From NCBI RefSeq assembly GCF_001565895.1, contig NZ_LSNE01000003.1, forward strand, positions 1,197,867 through 1,241,453: a stretch of DNA of 43,587 nt, read 5' to 3'. The notes under the pieces were generated by a model that worked only from the letters and a program-made list of their open reading frames with translations, did no database searches and was not told where the DNA came from. The translations under genes were made by a program, and so were the position numbers. The stretch is from Paraglaciecola hydrolytica (GTDB taxonomy: Bacteria; Pseudomonadota; Gammaproteobacteria; Enterobacterales; Alteromonadaceae). How positions within the stretch are numbered: the stretch's first letter is position 1; the number at the start of each line of letters is the position of its first letter. Below, piece by piece: positions 8,174 through 16,605 of the stretch.

Positions 8174-8764
8174 TTAAACCAAGTGTTGCCAAATACTGGC
8201 TTGAAACTGCGCTTCATGTACATCGCCCACTAGCCCTCTGGGATCTAATTCATGGCGCTTAGTACAGCTGGGCGACAAACGCACCCCTTTCGCTGTCAGC
8301 GTCCGTGTAGCTTGGCCATTGCGATATAACACAGTATGGCGAGTACGATGGCCAGGTGCGGTTACTATAATAAAGTCAGGCTCCATATAGACATTAGTTG
8401 CCTGATTTAGCTGTCTGGCAGTAAAGGTTAAAATTCCCGGCCCGCCAGACATACCGACATTCTCATAACTACCCGGCCCCATAGGATCAAAGACTAATAA
8501 TCCATCGACTAACTTACCGGTAAAAGTCTTGGCTAGCGCCGGACGTCCACGAAAATGCACATTAGTGATTTTAAAATTTAAACCATCAAAGTCGATGTAC
8601 ACAATATTATCAAAAGGCGACAAACCTGGTGTGCCACTACCCGCTTGGGTATCGTCAATTAAGGGTGAGCCGTCTAAATTAAACAACTCAACACTATCGT
8701 GCCAAGTACCGCGTAATTGCATTAGGGTGTGAGCCACACTGCCCACTGGAAAAACAGTTGTCAT
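8174..8764 (-). CDS. Orphan soluble protein, probably beta-rich
   Basis: A 196-residue cytosolic protein with no signal peptide or membrane span. It has many alternating hydrophobic, Gly- and Thr-rich stretches, opening with LRGTWHDSVELFNLDG and ending with a strand pair around YRNGQATRTLTAKGVRLSP. This suggests a small beta-barrel, perhaps calycin/lipocalin-like, as in proteins that hold hydrophobic ligands; that is only a fold impression. I do not recognise the family. The start has an AGGAC ribosome site. The gene diverges from the NYC1-like dehydrogenase with an island palindrome 43 bases upstream, so it very likely belongs to the regulon. A tetrapyrrole-binding or chaperone role is speculation. 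Confidence 0.65.
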   Translation of the reverse strand: MTTVFPVGSVAHTLMQLRGTWHDSVELFNLDGSPLIDDTQAGSGTPGLSPFDNIVYIDFDGLNFKITNVHFRGRPALAKTFTGKLVDGLLVFDPMGPGSYENVGMSGGPGILTFTARQLNQATNVYMEPDFIIVTAPGHRTRHTVLYRNGQATRTLTAKGVRLSPSCTKRHELDPRGLVGDVHEAQFQASIWQHLV

Positions 8765-8807
8765 TAGTTGTCCTATGGAAAATTTACACTATCACCAAGC
8801 TTACATT

Positions 8808-8825
8808 TGTATTAAAGTTATAACA
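8808..8825. promoter_or_regulatory. Candidate operator, TGTATTA-N4-TATAACA
   Basis: TGTATTA-AAGT-TATAACA lies between the divergent genes at 8764 (43 bases away) and 8886 (60 bases away). It keeps the invariant outer TG/CA and inner TA/TA of the island motif. Confidence 0.6.
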
Positions 8826-8885
8826 ATAAGTATCTTACTGGCACTGGTACCAATGTATTGTGCCTAAACTTTTTACGGAGCAAAA

Positions 8886-9683
8886 ATGAAAACAGTCATT
8901 ATAACAGGTAGTACCCGTGGCATTGGCCGAGGTTTAGCTGAGAATTTTTTGAAACGCGGCTGCAAGGTTGTGATCACTGCTCGTAAGCAAGATCAAGTTG
9001 ATGCTGTCGTCGCTGATTTAGCTAGCCAATATGGCCAAACTAACGTCACTGGCATTGCCTGTGATGTTCAGCAACATGAGCATTTAGAGGCACTGTGGCA
9101 ACATGCCGTGAAAACCTATACTAGTATCGATATTTGGATAAATAATGCTGGTATGAGCTTGCCACGTAAGCCTTTGGAACAGCAAGCCGTCAGCGACATC
9201 AGTAATATTATTAATACTAATTTAACTGGCGTGATCCTCGCCACCAGTGTGGCACTTAAAGGCATGAAAGCCCAAAATCATGGTCAAATATGGAATATGG
9301 AAGGTTTTGGCAGTAACGGCGCCACTCAACCAGGTATGGCGATTTATGGTGCCACTAAACGCGCGGTCACTTACTTAAATAAATCCCTGCAAAAAGAAGT
9401 AAAAGGCACTCAAGTGCAAGTCAACACCTTAAGCCCAGGCATAGTGGTAACCGACTTGCTGATCGGTGATTACGACACCGCATCGCCAGAATGGTTAAAA
9501 GTGAAAAAGATATTTAATATCCTCGGTGACAAGGTTGAAACCGTAACACCATGGTTAGTAAACGGCATTCTTGCAGCCAACAAATCTGGTGCAACAGTAG
9601 CGTGGTTAACGGGGGGCAAAGCCTTCTGGCGTTTTATGACAGCAGCATTTAACAAACGTGATTTGTTTGCTGATGTAGGCTGA
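8886..9683 (+). CDS. Short-chain dehydrogenase resembling chlorophyll b reductase (NYC1/NOL)
   Basis: A 265-residue classical SDR. It has the NAD(P) motif GSTRGIG (8-14), NNAG (86-89), and the active site Ser143, Tyr154 and Lys158 (YGATK). The catalytic-Ser segment reads NMEGFGSNG (137-145), which by memory matches the NMDGAGSGG of plant NYC1/NOL. The stretch after it (LSPGIVVTDLL, then KIFNILGDKVETV) follows the same proteins further than general SDRs do. NYC1/NOL reduce the 7-formyl group of chlorophyll b; here a formyl or keto substituent on a tetrapyrrole is the natural guess. An ACGGAG ribosome site precedes the ATG. It is monocistronic, controlled from the divergent region with the palindrome at 8808, and has a paralogue at 15776-16594. 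A general SDR on another carbonyl is the alternative. Confidence 0.78.
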   Translation: MKTVIITGSTRGIGRGLAENFLKRGCKVVITARKQDQVDAVVADLASQYGQTNVTGIACDVQQHEHLEALWQHAVKTYTSIDIWINNAGMSLPRKPLEQQAVSDISNIINTNLTGVILATSVALKGMKAQNHGQIWNMEGFGSNGATQPGMAIYGATKRAVTYLNKSLQKEVKGTQVQVNTLSPGIVVTDLLIGDYDTASPEWLKVKKIFNILGDKVETVTPWLVNGILAANKSGATVAWLTGGKAFWRFMTAAFNKRDLFADVG

Positions 9684-9940
9684 GGTATTGGTTGGAAATC
9701 AAGTTTATAGGCTGCTTAATGCATTTGCCGCTCTACTTGTGACAGTTGCCAAACGATCCCAATTAGTATGAAGGAGACGTTCAACCTGGAACAATAGCAA
9801 GTTTGAGCGTTAAGTTGTGGTTCAAGTATGGTTAGGTTGGATGTTTCCTAAAAAAACGACATTTTATAAATTTCTGAAAATTAATGAACTACCTGCAGTG
9901 TATGGTTACATAAGGTCAACACTAATAAAGGAAATTTAAG

Positions 9941-10528
9941 ATGAAATTATATTGTGTAGCCATATTAACAAGTATTTTGACAATGAATTCACTACCAACT
10001 TTAGCTAATGAAGTTTTACCTGAAGGCTGGTTTAAGGCAGGGAGTGCTCCGACTGACTACAAAATGGGTGTAGATGTAAATATTACTTTTGATGGTGGTA
10101 AATCAGCATTTATTGAGTCTGATAACGCCGAATCAAACGGTTTCGGTACGTTAATGCAAAATTCTAGTGTTGAAGATTATTTGGGTAAACGTGTTCAATT
10201 AACGATTTATATAAAAACTCAGGATGTCACTGGATGGACAGGAGGCTGGTTTAGAATCGATGGAGAACAAACTACTACACCATTAGCTTTTGACAACATG
10301 AACAATAGAGCAATTAAAGACACCACAGATTGGTCAAAATACTCTTTGGTTCTCGACATACCTACCAACGCTAAAAATATGGCTTATGGTGTATTACTTA
10401 ATGGGAACGGCAAAGTTTGGTTCGACAATCTAAGTTTTGAAATTGTTGATAAGAACACCCCTTTAACTGATCTTTACGCATCGAAAAATCAAAAAAAAAC
10501 TAAAAACTTGAGTTTCGAGAACGAATAA
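9941..10528 (+). CDS. Secreted beta-sandwich protein coupled to an ECF sigma factor
   Basis: A 195-residue protein with a signal peptide (cleavage probably after LPTLA, about residue 22). The mature part looks like a jelly-roll, carbohydrate-binding-module-like domain, with recurrent motifs GWFKAGSAPTDYKMGVD, GFGTLMQN, VTGWTGGWFRIDGE, AFDNMNNR and TDWSKYSLVLDIP. I recall such domains next to, or fused with, bacterial regulators, but know no function. The stop and the next ATG overlap (TAATG), so it is translationally coupled to the sigma factor and may be the sensor ligand or target of that system. It starts a three-gene unit that lacks the island palindrome and is more AT-rich than its neighbours, which suggests a separate acquisition. 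The ribosome site AAAGGAA precedes the ATG. Confidence 0.72.
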   Translation: MKLYCVAILTSILTMNSLPTLANEVLPEGWFKAGSAPTDYKMGVDVNITFDGGKSAFIESDNAESNGFGTLMQNSSVEDYLGKRVQLTIYIKTQDVTGWTGGWFRIDGEQTTTPLAFDNMNNRAIKDTTDWSKYSLVLDIPTNAKNMAYGVLLNGNGKVWFDNLSFEIVDKNTPLTDLYASKNQKKTKNLSFENE

Positions 10529-11139
10529 TGAATTCAGTGTTTAAAAGGGAGGTTGATAACACTTTAAAAGTAACACCATTAGCAACTCAAATTTCGTCTG
10601 AGCCATCAGACGAAATGCTCATTTCTCAATTTGTTAAGGGTTCAAAGAGTTCTTATGAACTTCTTGTACAGAGATATAAAAAAAGGGTTTTTGAATTTAT
10701 CTATTTTCAGATAAAACAACATCGTCATGATGCAGAAGATTTAACTCAGGATGTATTTGTTGAGCTTTACAAAAAAGTTGAAAATTTTCGACATGAATCA
10801 AAATTTTCGACATATTTATTTTCAATAGCAAAGAACATTGTGCTTAATTATTTTCGCTCAAATAGTCGGTTCTTTTCTTTCTCTCAGTTGTTAAATAAAT
10901 CGGAAGATGTAGAGATTATTAATTTGCATGACCAATTGAGCAATGAGGCTGAACAAAAACAGATTCTGCTTGCTATCAATAGTCTAAGCGCGGATGAGAG
11001 GCAAATAATCTACTTATGTGATAAAGAAAATTTCAGTTATTTGCAAGTGAGTGAAATTTTAAACATTAAATTAGGTACGGTCCGTTCTCGACTAAGTACA
11101 GCAAGACAAAAAGTCATTAGCGCTTTAAGAGATAATTGA
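10528..11139 (+). CDS. ECF-type RNA polymerase sigma factor
   Basis: A 203-residue sigma-70 factor of the extracytoplasmic-function class. Region 2 spans about residues 35-110: YELLVQRYKKRVFEFIYFQI, then DAEDLTQDVFVELYKKVENF and FSTYLFSIAKNIVLNYFR, the core-binding and -10 recognition helices. Region 4 spans about 150-200: LSADERQIIYLCDKENFSYLQVSEILNIKLGTVRSRLSTAR, the helix-turn-helix for the -35 element. There is a roughly 30-residue N-terminal extension with no recognisable domain. It begins at the stop of the secreted protein and is followed one base later by an anti-sigma factor. Such factors usually drive their own operon; I could not identify a convincing promoter pair upstream of 9941. 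Confidence 0.93.
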   Translation: MNSVFKREVDNTLKVTPLATQISSEPSDEMLISQFVKGSKSSYELLVQRYKKRVFEFIYFQIKQHRHDAEDLTQDVFVELYKKVENFRHESKFSTYLFSIAKNIVLNYFRSNSRFFSFSQLLNKSEDVEIINLHDQLSNEAEQKQILLAINSLSADERQIIYLCDKENFSYLQVSEILNIKLGTVRSRLSTARQKVISALRDN

Positions 11140-11140
11140 G

Positions 11141-11632
11141 ATGAAATGTAACGATATCCAGATAAATTTAGGTGAATTCATGGATAACGAAATGAACCAT
11201 GAAAAAAGCTTAATGATTAAAAAACATGTACAAGAATGTAAGCAGTGTTTTAATCAAACACAAAATATTCTCTTTTTAAAACAGCAGCTTGAAAGTCTGA
11301 AGGGGCCATCATTAAACAGTGACTTCGAAATAAAGCTGCAAGAGCGTATAAAAAAATCAAATACTAAAAGTAATTATAGTAAGTTTTTAGCACTTGCTGC
11401 ATCAATAGCATTGATAGCTCCTTTAGTTCACTATTTAACATTTCAGCCACAATTAAATGTGCAGAAACAATTTATAATTGAACTTGAATCAATAGGAAAA
11501 ACTGCATTTGATGAGTACGAAAGTTTCCATAAATGGACTCAAGTAGTGAGTTCGGAAGAAAGCTTGGTTTGTGGTGACGCTATGTCAAAAAGGTATTGTT
11601 CTCTAGATAAACAATATCTATCTAGAATATAA
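11141..11632 (+). CDS. Zinc-finger anti-sigma factor, membrane-anchored
   Basis: A 163-residue partner of the preceding sigma factor. The N-terminal domain has the HxxxCxxC pattern of zf-HC2 anti-sigma proteins (His29, Cys33, Cys36, with Cys3 near the start), which holds the sigma factor at the membrane. One transmembrane helix follows at about residues 81-100 (KFLALAASIALIAPLVHYLT), with a short periplasmic tail of about 60 residues carrying two cysteines (CGDAMSKRYC). Its small periplasmic part offers little room for a dedicated sensor domain, so signal input might come through the secreted protein encoded first in the unit. One base separates it from the sigma gene. Confidence 0.85.
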   Translation: MKCNDIQINLGEFMDNEMNHEKSLMIKKHVQECKQCFNQTQNILFLKQQLESLKGPSLNSDFEIKLQERIKKSNTKSNYSKFLALAASIALIAPLVHYLTFQPQLNVQKQFIIELESIGKTAFDEYESFHKWTQVVSSEESLVCGDAMSKRYCSLDKQYLSRI

Positions 11633-11847
11633 AACTCTGGACTTAACGATAATTATCCAAAACACAGTTTAAATTCTATATGTTGACTGAGCGCTTTTCT
11701 TAGTAAACCAACTATTGCCGTGAAAGTAGTCGACTGTCTCCTGATGGCTCTTAAATGACAGGGATAATAGCTCACAACCCTTGAGTTCAAAGCGTAAATC
11801 GGATTTGACCTACGACAACAAAACAAATTCTCCAACTCAACGCTCAG

Positions 11848-12582
11848 CTAAAAACCCAAGCCCTGCAAAAACCCTAGGCTATGACTAAAAACTTGCTCGG
11901 CTTGTACGTCAGGGCTGAGCAAACCTTGTTGTTTGGTATTGTCGGCTGAATAAGAGCCAAACTGCCAGTGGTTAGCATTTTCGATAACAACGTATTCTGT
12001 TGTTGCAGGTAACTTGGGGGCATTCGCTGAAATTTTTGCCGGAGTTGATTGCAGATCTTTGGCGCCAGAAATGGACATTACGGCAACATTTAAGCCGCTA
12101 ATATCACTGGCCGGATAAGAAGCCAATAACAGTAAACCTTTTACCTTGGTTAAATCAGCGCCTTTTATGTATTCAGTTGCACCTACCCCACCTAAGGAAT
12201 GGCCAGCGATAACCCATTGTTTGACTGCAGGGTAAGCTGCCATCACATCGTCTGCTTTATTAATACCTAAAAAGGCGGTTTTAAGAGGCATAGGGGCAAT
12301 AACGGCTAGATAATCTTGTTCGGCAAAACGACGCATAAAAGGAGCAAAAGTCGCAGCACTGGTTTTACCGCCAGGATAAAAAATAATGCCACTTTGTGGA
12401 ATATTTTGCGCCGGGCTAAAAACGAGAAAGTCACCCTGACTGACGGTAACGGTAGCAGAGGAGATTAAAGCGTCACTGGTTTGTTGTTGGTTGTAAGAAA
12501 ACGGAATACTCATCCATACAGCCGTAGCGCCAACCACTAATACGATCAGGGCCACAAAGCCCAACAACACCTTTTTCAACAT
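11848..12582 (-). CDS. Membrane-anchored alpha/beta hydrolase
   Basis: A 244-residue hydrolase with an N-terminal hydrophobic anchor (about residues 4-24), so probably periplasmic and tethered to the inner membrane. The fold is compact: SGIIFYPGGKTSAATF (64-79) with the oxyanion region, YLAVIAPMPL (91-100), the nucleophile elbow GHSLGG with Ser129, and the catalytic His in NANHWQFGSY. The lid is minimal. It is the last gene of the minus-strand run 17469-11848, which also contains two RCCR-like genes, a transporter, a NYC1-like dehydrogenase and an epimerase-like protein. It is the third hydrolase of the island. An ester-cleaving step on a chlorophyll-type substrate is inferred from context only. 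Confidence 0.75.
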   Translation of the reverse strand: MLKKVLLGFVALIVLVVGATAVWMSIPFSYNQQQTSDALISSATVTVSQGDFLVFSPAQNIPQSGIIFYPGGKTSAATFAPFMRRFAEQDYLAVIAPMPLKTAFLGINKADDVMAAYPAVKQWVIAGHSLGGVGATEYIKGADLTKVKGLLLLASYPASDISGLNVAVMSISGAKDLQSTPAKISANAPKLPATTEYVVIENANHWQFGSYSADNTKQQGLLSPDVQAEQVFSHSLGFLQGLGF

Positions 12583-12672
12583 AAAATAATCCTCTGTTAA
12601 CGCAACATTTTAAACCCGCACTTAGATAATATTTGTCTCAGTCGAAAAACTCTAAACCCATACACCTAACAC

Positions 12673-13524
12673 TTAATCGTGTGAATAGAACTGACCATTA
12701 CGTTCTTCGCCAGCCAATATTCTGACTAGTCGATCAGCTGCTTCCTGCCCCACTAAACGTGCGGCTATGGGGTTGGCTGGATCTAAATAAACGATATTTT
12801 TACGTTGTTGGTAATCACGATGACGACGTTTAGCGCACTCGGCAGCATCGCTGTCTAGCTTGGCATTTTTTACCAAATTAACCCAATACTCCACCATGGC
12901 CATAATTTTGTCTTCAGCGTGTTGTTTATAAAAGGCTAAAGGCCCTACTCCACAAATACCACAAGGACTAATACTACTGCGGATAAAGGGCATGGCAGCA
13001 TGAAAAGGTTTAACCCCTTCTTGATACAAAGCAGTCAAATGTTCCATGGCCAGTTGATTCACTGGTGCATAGTATTTTTCAACGTGCTCTGGATGGCAGA
13101 CTAATTCGTAACGTGGCATGAGATCGGCGTAATAAAAGGCTTCTGGCAGCGTACCAAAGGCTAGGCCTAAATGGGGGATGTCGGTATTGTCTTTCATCCA
13201 AAAGGTTAAATGGATATTGGTAAAGGTATTTTCTGGAGAACCAATATTCGAATGGATAACCCAATCCACAGGATTATCACCTTGGCCGCTAAAATTGCGC
13301 ATACGGCCTAGTGGATTACCACTGAGATCAGAAAATTCATGGATATCAGCACAGCCTAAATCCTCAGTAAAACTGAGCTGTGATTGCACATAATCCCAAA
13401 TACGATCGCGCAGCGCCAATACCTCATGATAGGTTTCACTGGTGTCTATTTTTTGGCCGCTATCTAAATGGCGGGCAAACTCAGCTGTCATCGTGGGTTT
13501 AGTTTCAATAGGCATTTGTGTCAT
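12673..13524 (-). CDS. RCCR-family (red chlorophyll catabolite reductase-like) protein 1
   Basis: A 283-residue protein resembling RCCR, a member of the ferredoxin-dependent bilin reductase superfamily. The signature segment is DIPHLGLAFGTLPEAFYYADLMPRYEL (115-141), followed by HPEHVEKYYAP (144-154). The other two paralogues share the PH, the hydrophobic strand, PR and the tyrosine-rich helix. The C-terminal segment around ECAKRRHRDYQQ aligns with the plant ERMELERRDKSF region, but the Asp kept in the other copies (and, as I recall, catalytic in Arabidopsis) is Arg234 here. I chose the ATG at 13524, which has an AAGG ribosome site and avoids overlap with the upstream transporter; a longer frame starting at 13602 exists. 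It presumably reduces a linear tetrapyrrole. Four cysteines in CxxC-like spacing (SPCGICG, 187-192) are peculiar to this copy. Confidence 0.7.
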   Translation of the reverse strand: MTQMPIETKPTMTAEFARHLDSGQKIDTSETYHEVLALRDRIWDYVQSQLSFTEDLGCADIHEFSDLSGNPLGRMRNFSGQGDNPVDWVIHSNIGSPENTFTNIHLTFWMKDNTDIPHLGLAFGTLPEAFYYADLMPRYELVCHPEHVEKYYAPVNQLAMEHLTALYQEGVKPFHAAMPFIRSSISPCGICGVGPLAFYKQHAEDKIMAMVEYWVNLVKNAKLDSDAAECAKRRHRDYQQRKNIVYLDPANPIAARLVGQEAADRLVRILAGEERNGQFYSHD

Positions 13525-13547
13525 GATTTTACCTTGTGTAATTACAC

Positions 13548-14846
13548 TTATTGTTCTGTTGATTTTAAATTTGATAGGCGCCTTGATAAGATCAGACTCC
13601 AAACAAAAACGACTAAATTCAGTACGCCAAATAATACAAATGGACTTGATGGCGATACATGTCCAAACAAATAACCTCCGCCCGTAGTGGCAAGTAAAAT
13701 ACCTACGGCGCCGGCAACCCCAAATAAACCTATCACTGCACCTTTGCGATCTTTGGGCGCTTGCTCACCCACTAGCGCCTGACTGGCTACAAAAGCACTG
13801 ATTTCAGCTATGCCCATGACAAACAACAAAGGAAATACCCAACTGGCGGTCGGATCACTAACAAAATACATGGCGCTATAAACACAGCCAGCTAAGCCCG
13901 AGGCTATTGACACAGCGGAGATACGGGTAACCTTATCACTGATATATCCGGTTAATATGGAGCCCACTAAAGCCCCTCCAACCACCATTAATATGGCTGG
14001 CACGGCCAATTGCGCCATGGCATCGCTGGTCGACAACTGCAAGGTCCCGGTGCCAAATTGGACCAACCACAAACCCATAAAAGCGCCAGTTACCGCTAAA
14101 TCACCACGAGAAATAAAAGCAGCGCCATAGGACAAAGCAATGGCTGGATTTTTTGCCGCCTTGGCGCCTTTACTTAACATCACCAACAAAGGCTCTTTGG
14201 TGCTTTGCACCACAGTACCAATCATTTTTGATAAACCAATAAAGGCCACTACGGCAGCCACTGCGCCTAGTGCACCCGCTATGGCAAAGGTGGCTTGTTG
14301 AGCCGTGGCTTCTGAGTAGCCGGACGTCACAAAGCCTTTGGGCAAAGCTGCCAATATGGGCGGAATAAATGCGCCAAAGGTTGCAACTGCTCCTTGCATG
14401 CCATTGGCTTTGCCACGGGTAGTATTGTGTGAATAATCGGCCACCACAGTCACCATCATGCCCACTATGGCGGCGGAGCCAAAAGCGACAATCACCCTAT
14501 ACAAAATCAGTTCTTCAACCGAAGTTGCCGAGCCATATAAAGTGAAACCAATGGCGGTTAGGGCCAAACCAAACACGTATACCACTCGCCTACCAAAAAG
14601 GTCAGCCAATACACCGTAAAGGCCCATCATTACTATAAAAATGGCTTCTTGTAGGCCACCTAACATACCGGTTAAGGTGGCTTGCTCTGCATACGGAATA
14701 CCAATAACTTGCAACAAACCAGGTTGTAATATGGATAAGGCTCCGGCATAACCCGACGAAATAAATACAGCGAATAAATAAGCCAGCCAATTCCGTCGTT
14801 TTAAACCATCAACCAGTTTTACACCCAAAAATGTTACTTGTGGCAT
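13548..14846 (-). CDS. MFS transporter
   Basis: A 432-residue major facilitator superfamily protein with about 12 membrane spans. The cytoplasmic loop between helices 2 and 3 (GVLADLFGRRVVYVFGLALT) is the family's motif A, and a related loop recurs in the second half (GYISDKVTRISAV). It lies between the two RCCR-like genes in one minus-strand run, so substrate or product transport for that step is likely: either uptake of tetrapyrrole fragments or export of end products. It resembles the transporter at 36270-37586 throughout, for example in the stretch beginning AAKNPAIALSYGAAFISR against AAREPGIALAYGAAFVSR, so the two are paralogues with probably related ligands. It differs from the TetA-like pair at 18921 and 26791. 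Confidence 0.88.
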   Translation of the reverse strand: MPQVTFLGVKLVDGLKRRNWLAYLFAVFISSGYAGALSILQPGLLQVIGIPYAEQATLTGMLGGLQEAIFIVMMGLYGVLADLFGRRVVYVFGLALTAIGFTLYGSATSVEELILYRVIVAFGSAAIVGMMVTVVADYSHNTTRGKANGMQGAVATFGAFIPPILAALPKGFVTSGYSEATAQQATFAIAGALGAVAAVVAFIGLSKMIGTVVQSTKEPLLVMLSKGAKAAKNPAIALSYGAAFISRGDLAVTGAFMGLWLVQFGTGTLQLSTSDAMAQLAVPAILMVVGGALVGSILTGYISDKVTRISAVSIASGLAGCVYSAMYFVSDPTASWVFPLLFVMGIAEISAFVASQALVGEQAPKDRKGAVIGLFGVAGAVGILLATTGGGYLFGHVSPSSPFVLFGVLNLVVFVWSLILSRRLSNLKSTEQ

Positions 14847-14905
14847 ATGCTTAAACTCTTAGTGTTTTCATTGTTTTAGTAATTAATAGTCAAATATAAG
14901 TGCGA

Positions 14906-15733
14906 CTATACATACTTTTTATTGGCATCAATTTGTTGTTTACCCATACGCATTTCGATCATTTTTTCTACTTCGTCTTGACCAAAAACATTGGCGGCTA
15001 ACTTGTTCATGGGATCACGGCGATAGCCCATTTCACGAATAATATGGTCGCTGCGTTGCAGCTCTGCGCGCTCTGATTCAGGCACAGGCGTGGCCTTGTC
15101 TAACCAAGATAACCAGCGGTCAACCATTTCATGTAGGTAGGTTTCAAAAATACTGATGTTTTGATCATTTAACTCGCCCATCAAACTTTGGGTGGCAGGA
15201 TTAATTAAGGCACGCATATAGTTGCCGTGGCTTACCGACCAATGAAAATTAGGGTGTGAGCGCAATTTCATATACCAATCGTTAACTTCTTGACCGTAAT
15301 ATTTGTCGAGATAATCTACATTGGTTAACAGGTTTTTGCGGGGCGTGTAATCGCAATAACAGAATAATTGCGGCACAGTACCAAACACGATCACTAAGTG
15401 TGGTACGTCGGTTTCTTGCCCTAAAAATGCCGTGGTATTCATATCCAAAATACTGGCTTTACGATTACCTATCCACGAATTAACCAGCCATTCAACACCG
15501 TTGCCTGTCCAAGCAGCATAAGAGCCCTCAAATTCGCCATTGGGTGAGGTGTAATACTCACGATCAAAGGTCGATGGATGCTGGTCTAAATGAGGAAATT
15601 TAGTGGTAATTTTGTTTTTAAGGGCGGTTAAAATCCCCCAGCAACGTTCCCAATAACGACTCACATCCACATTGGGGTTTTCCGCTAGAAATTCGTCTAA
15701 GGTTTTGGTTTCTTTATTTTTAGTCACTGACAT
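14906..15733 (-). CDS. RCCR-family (red chlorophyll catabolite reductase-like) protein 2
   Basis: A 275-residue protein that is the clearest RCCR relative here. The core segment VPHLVIVFGTVPQLFCYCDYTPRKNL (110-135) followed by NVDYLDKYYGQEVNDWY (138-154) parallels plant RCCR (hydrophobic strand, then LPHRKDL, then NPDYLKEYY). The C-terminal ERAELQRSDHIIREMGYRR (221-239) parallels ERMELERRDKSFRKKS, with Asp229 at the position of the plant catalytic Asp. This alignment is from memory and needs a profile search. RCCR reduces the C20/C1 double bond of the opened chlorin with electrons from ferredoxin. Bacterial relatives in a PaO-containing operon have no function known to me. It lies between a transporter and the second NYC1-like dehydrogenase; the ribosome site is AGAG upstream of the ATG. 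Confidence 0.78.
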   Translation of the reverse strand: MSVTKNKETKTLDEFLAENPNVDVSRYWERCWGILTALKNKITTKFPHLDQHPSTFDREYYTSPNGEFEGSYAAWTGNGVEWLVNSWIGNRKASILDMNTTAFLGQETDVPHLVIVFGTVPQLFCYCDYTPRKNLLTNVDYLDKYYGQEVNDWYMKLRSHPNFHWSVSHGNYMRALINPATQSLMGELNDQNISIFETYLHEMVDRWLSWLDKATPVPESERAELQRSDHIIREMGYRRDPMNKLAANVFGQDEVEKMIEMRMGKQQIDANKKYV

Positions 15734-15775
15734 CTTATTTCTCTTTTATTGACTGTTGTATTAGAAATAGCTGAG

Positions 15776-16594
15776 TTACAAACCAAAGCGGGCAAATTTA
15801 TCCGCAGGCTTACGCCACATTGAAATCAACATGCGACCACTCATTTTTAAGGGATTTAACCAACGAATTTTTGCGCCAGTTTTATTAAAGGCTAAAATTT
15901 CTTTAACGAGGAAAGGCGCCACGGTTTCCACGTGATCACACAAGACGTTGGCGATTTTTCGGCGTTTTTGAAAGTTGTCCCAATCTTCTTTGGCTTCACG
16001 GATCACCCCCTCGGTAATGATCATGCCCGGGCGAATTTTGCCCACTAAGATGTTGTCGCTTTTTAGTTCTTTGCTTAGTGCATCGGTGAAATAATTAAGG
16101 GCGCGTTTGGTGGTACCATAAATACCCATGCCCGCAAAATACTCACCGTCACTGCCGCCGCCTAACATATTAAATATCTTAGGTTTATCGTTTGAACGGC
16201 GCGTGCTTGCGGCGAGTTGCATACCACGAGCAGCCACTTTGCAACCATTGATCGTGCCCAAAACATTGGTACTAACCATTTTTTGAATTTCACCATCTGG
16301 GGTATCTAAAATTGACCATACCGTACGAGCTAAACCTGCATTATTGAGCCAAATATCCACCTGGCCAAAGTGCTGGATAGCAAACTGCCATAAAGCTTCT
16401 ACTTGGCTTTTATCTGTCGTGTCACAGGCCAAACCAATCACTTGCTCTGCTGGATAGGCAAGTTCACTAATGGCGTTATCAATATCACTTTGCTGGCGCC
16501 CGCTAATAACAACCTTGTGGCCTAAACGCGCAAATTCATTAGCCAAGCCCTTGCCTATGCCTTTGGTACTGCCGGTGATAACAATATTAGCCAT
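15776..16594 (-). CDS. Short-chain dehydrogenase resembling NYC1/NOL, second copy
   Basis: A 272-residue SDR with NAD(P) motif GSTKGIG (8-14), NNAG (84-87) and active-site Ser148, Tyr159 and Lys163. The active-site segment FNMLGGGSDG (141-150) and the tail (KIANVLCDHVETVAPFLVKEILAFNKTGAKIRWL) again resemble chlorophyll b reductases more than general SDRs. It differs from the copy at 8886-9683 by a short insert rich in Ser/Arg/Lys before the active site (ASTRRSNDKPK). It follows the epimerase-like gene by 11 bases and precedes an RCCR-like gene, so it acts in the same pathway stage. Two NYC1-like enzymes could handle different carbonyl substituents or opposite redox directions; this is inference. 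Confidence 0.75.
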   Translation of the reverse strand: MANIVITGSTKGIGKGLANEFARLGHKVVISGRQQSDIDNAISELAYPAEQVIGLACDTTDKSQVEALWQFAIQHFGQVDIWLNNAGLARTVWSILDTPDGEIQKMVSTNVLGTINGCKVAARGMQLAASTRRSNDKPKIFNMLGGGSDGEYFAGMGIYGTTKRALNYFTDALSKELKSDNILVGKIRPGMIITEGVIREAKEDWDNFQKRRKIANVLCDHVETVAPFLVKEILAFNKTGAKIRWLNPLKMSGRMLISMWRKPADKFARFGL

Positions 16595-16605
16595 GTGCCT
16601 CCCCC

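Noticed and set aside
11653-11835. 60-codon minus-strand ORF, possibly a remnant of an insertion sequence
   Set aside because: Too short and Arg/Ser-rich without a motif; no terminal repeats or target duplications are visible. I cannot support a mobile element here.
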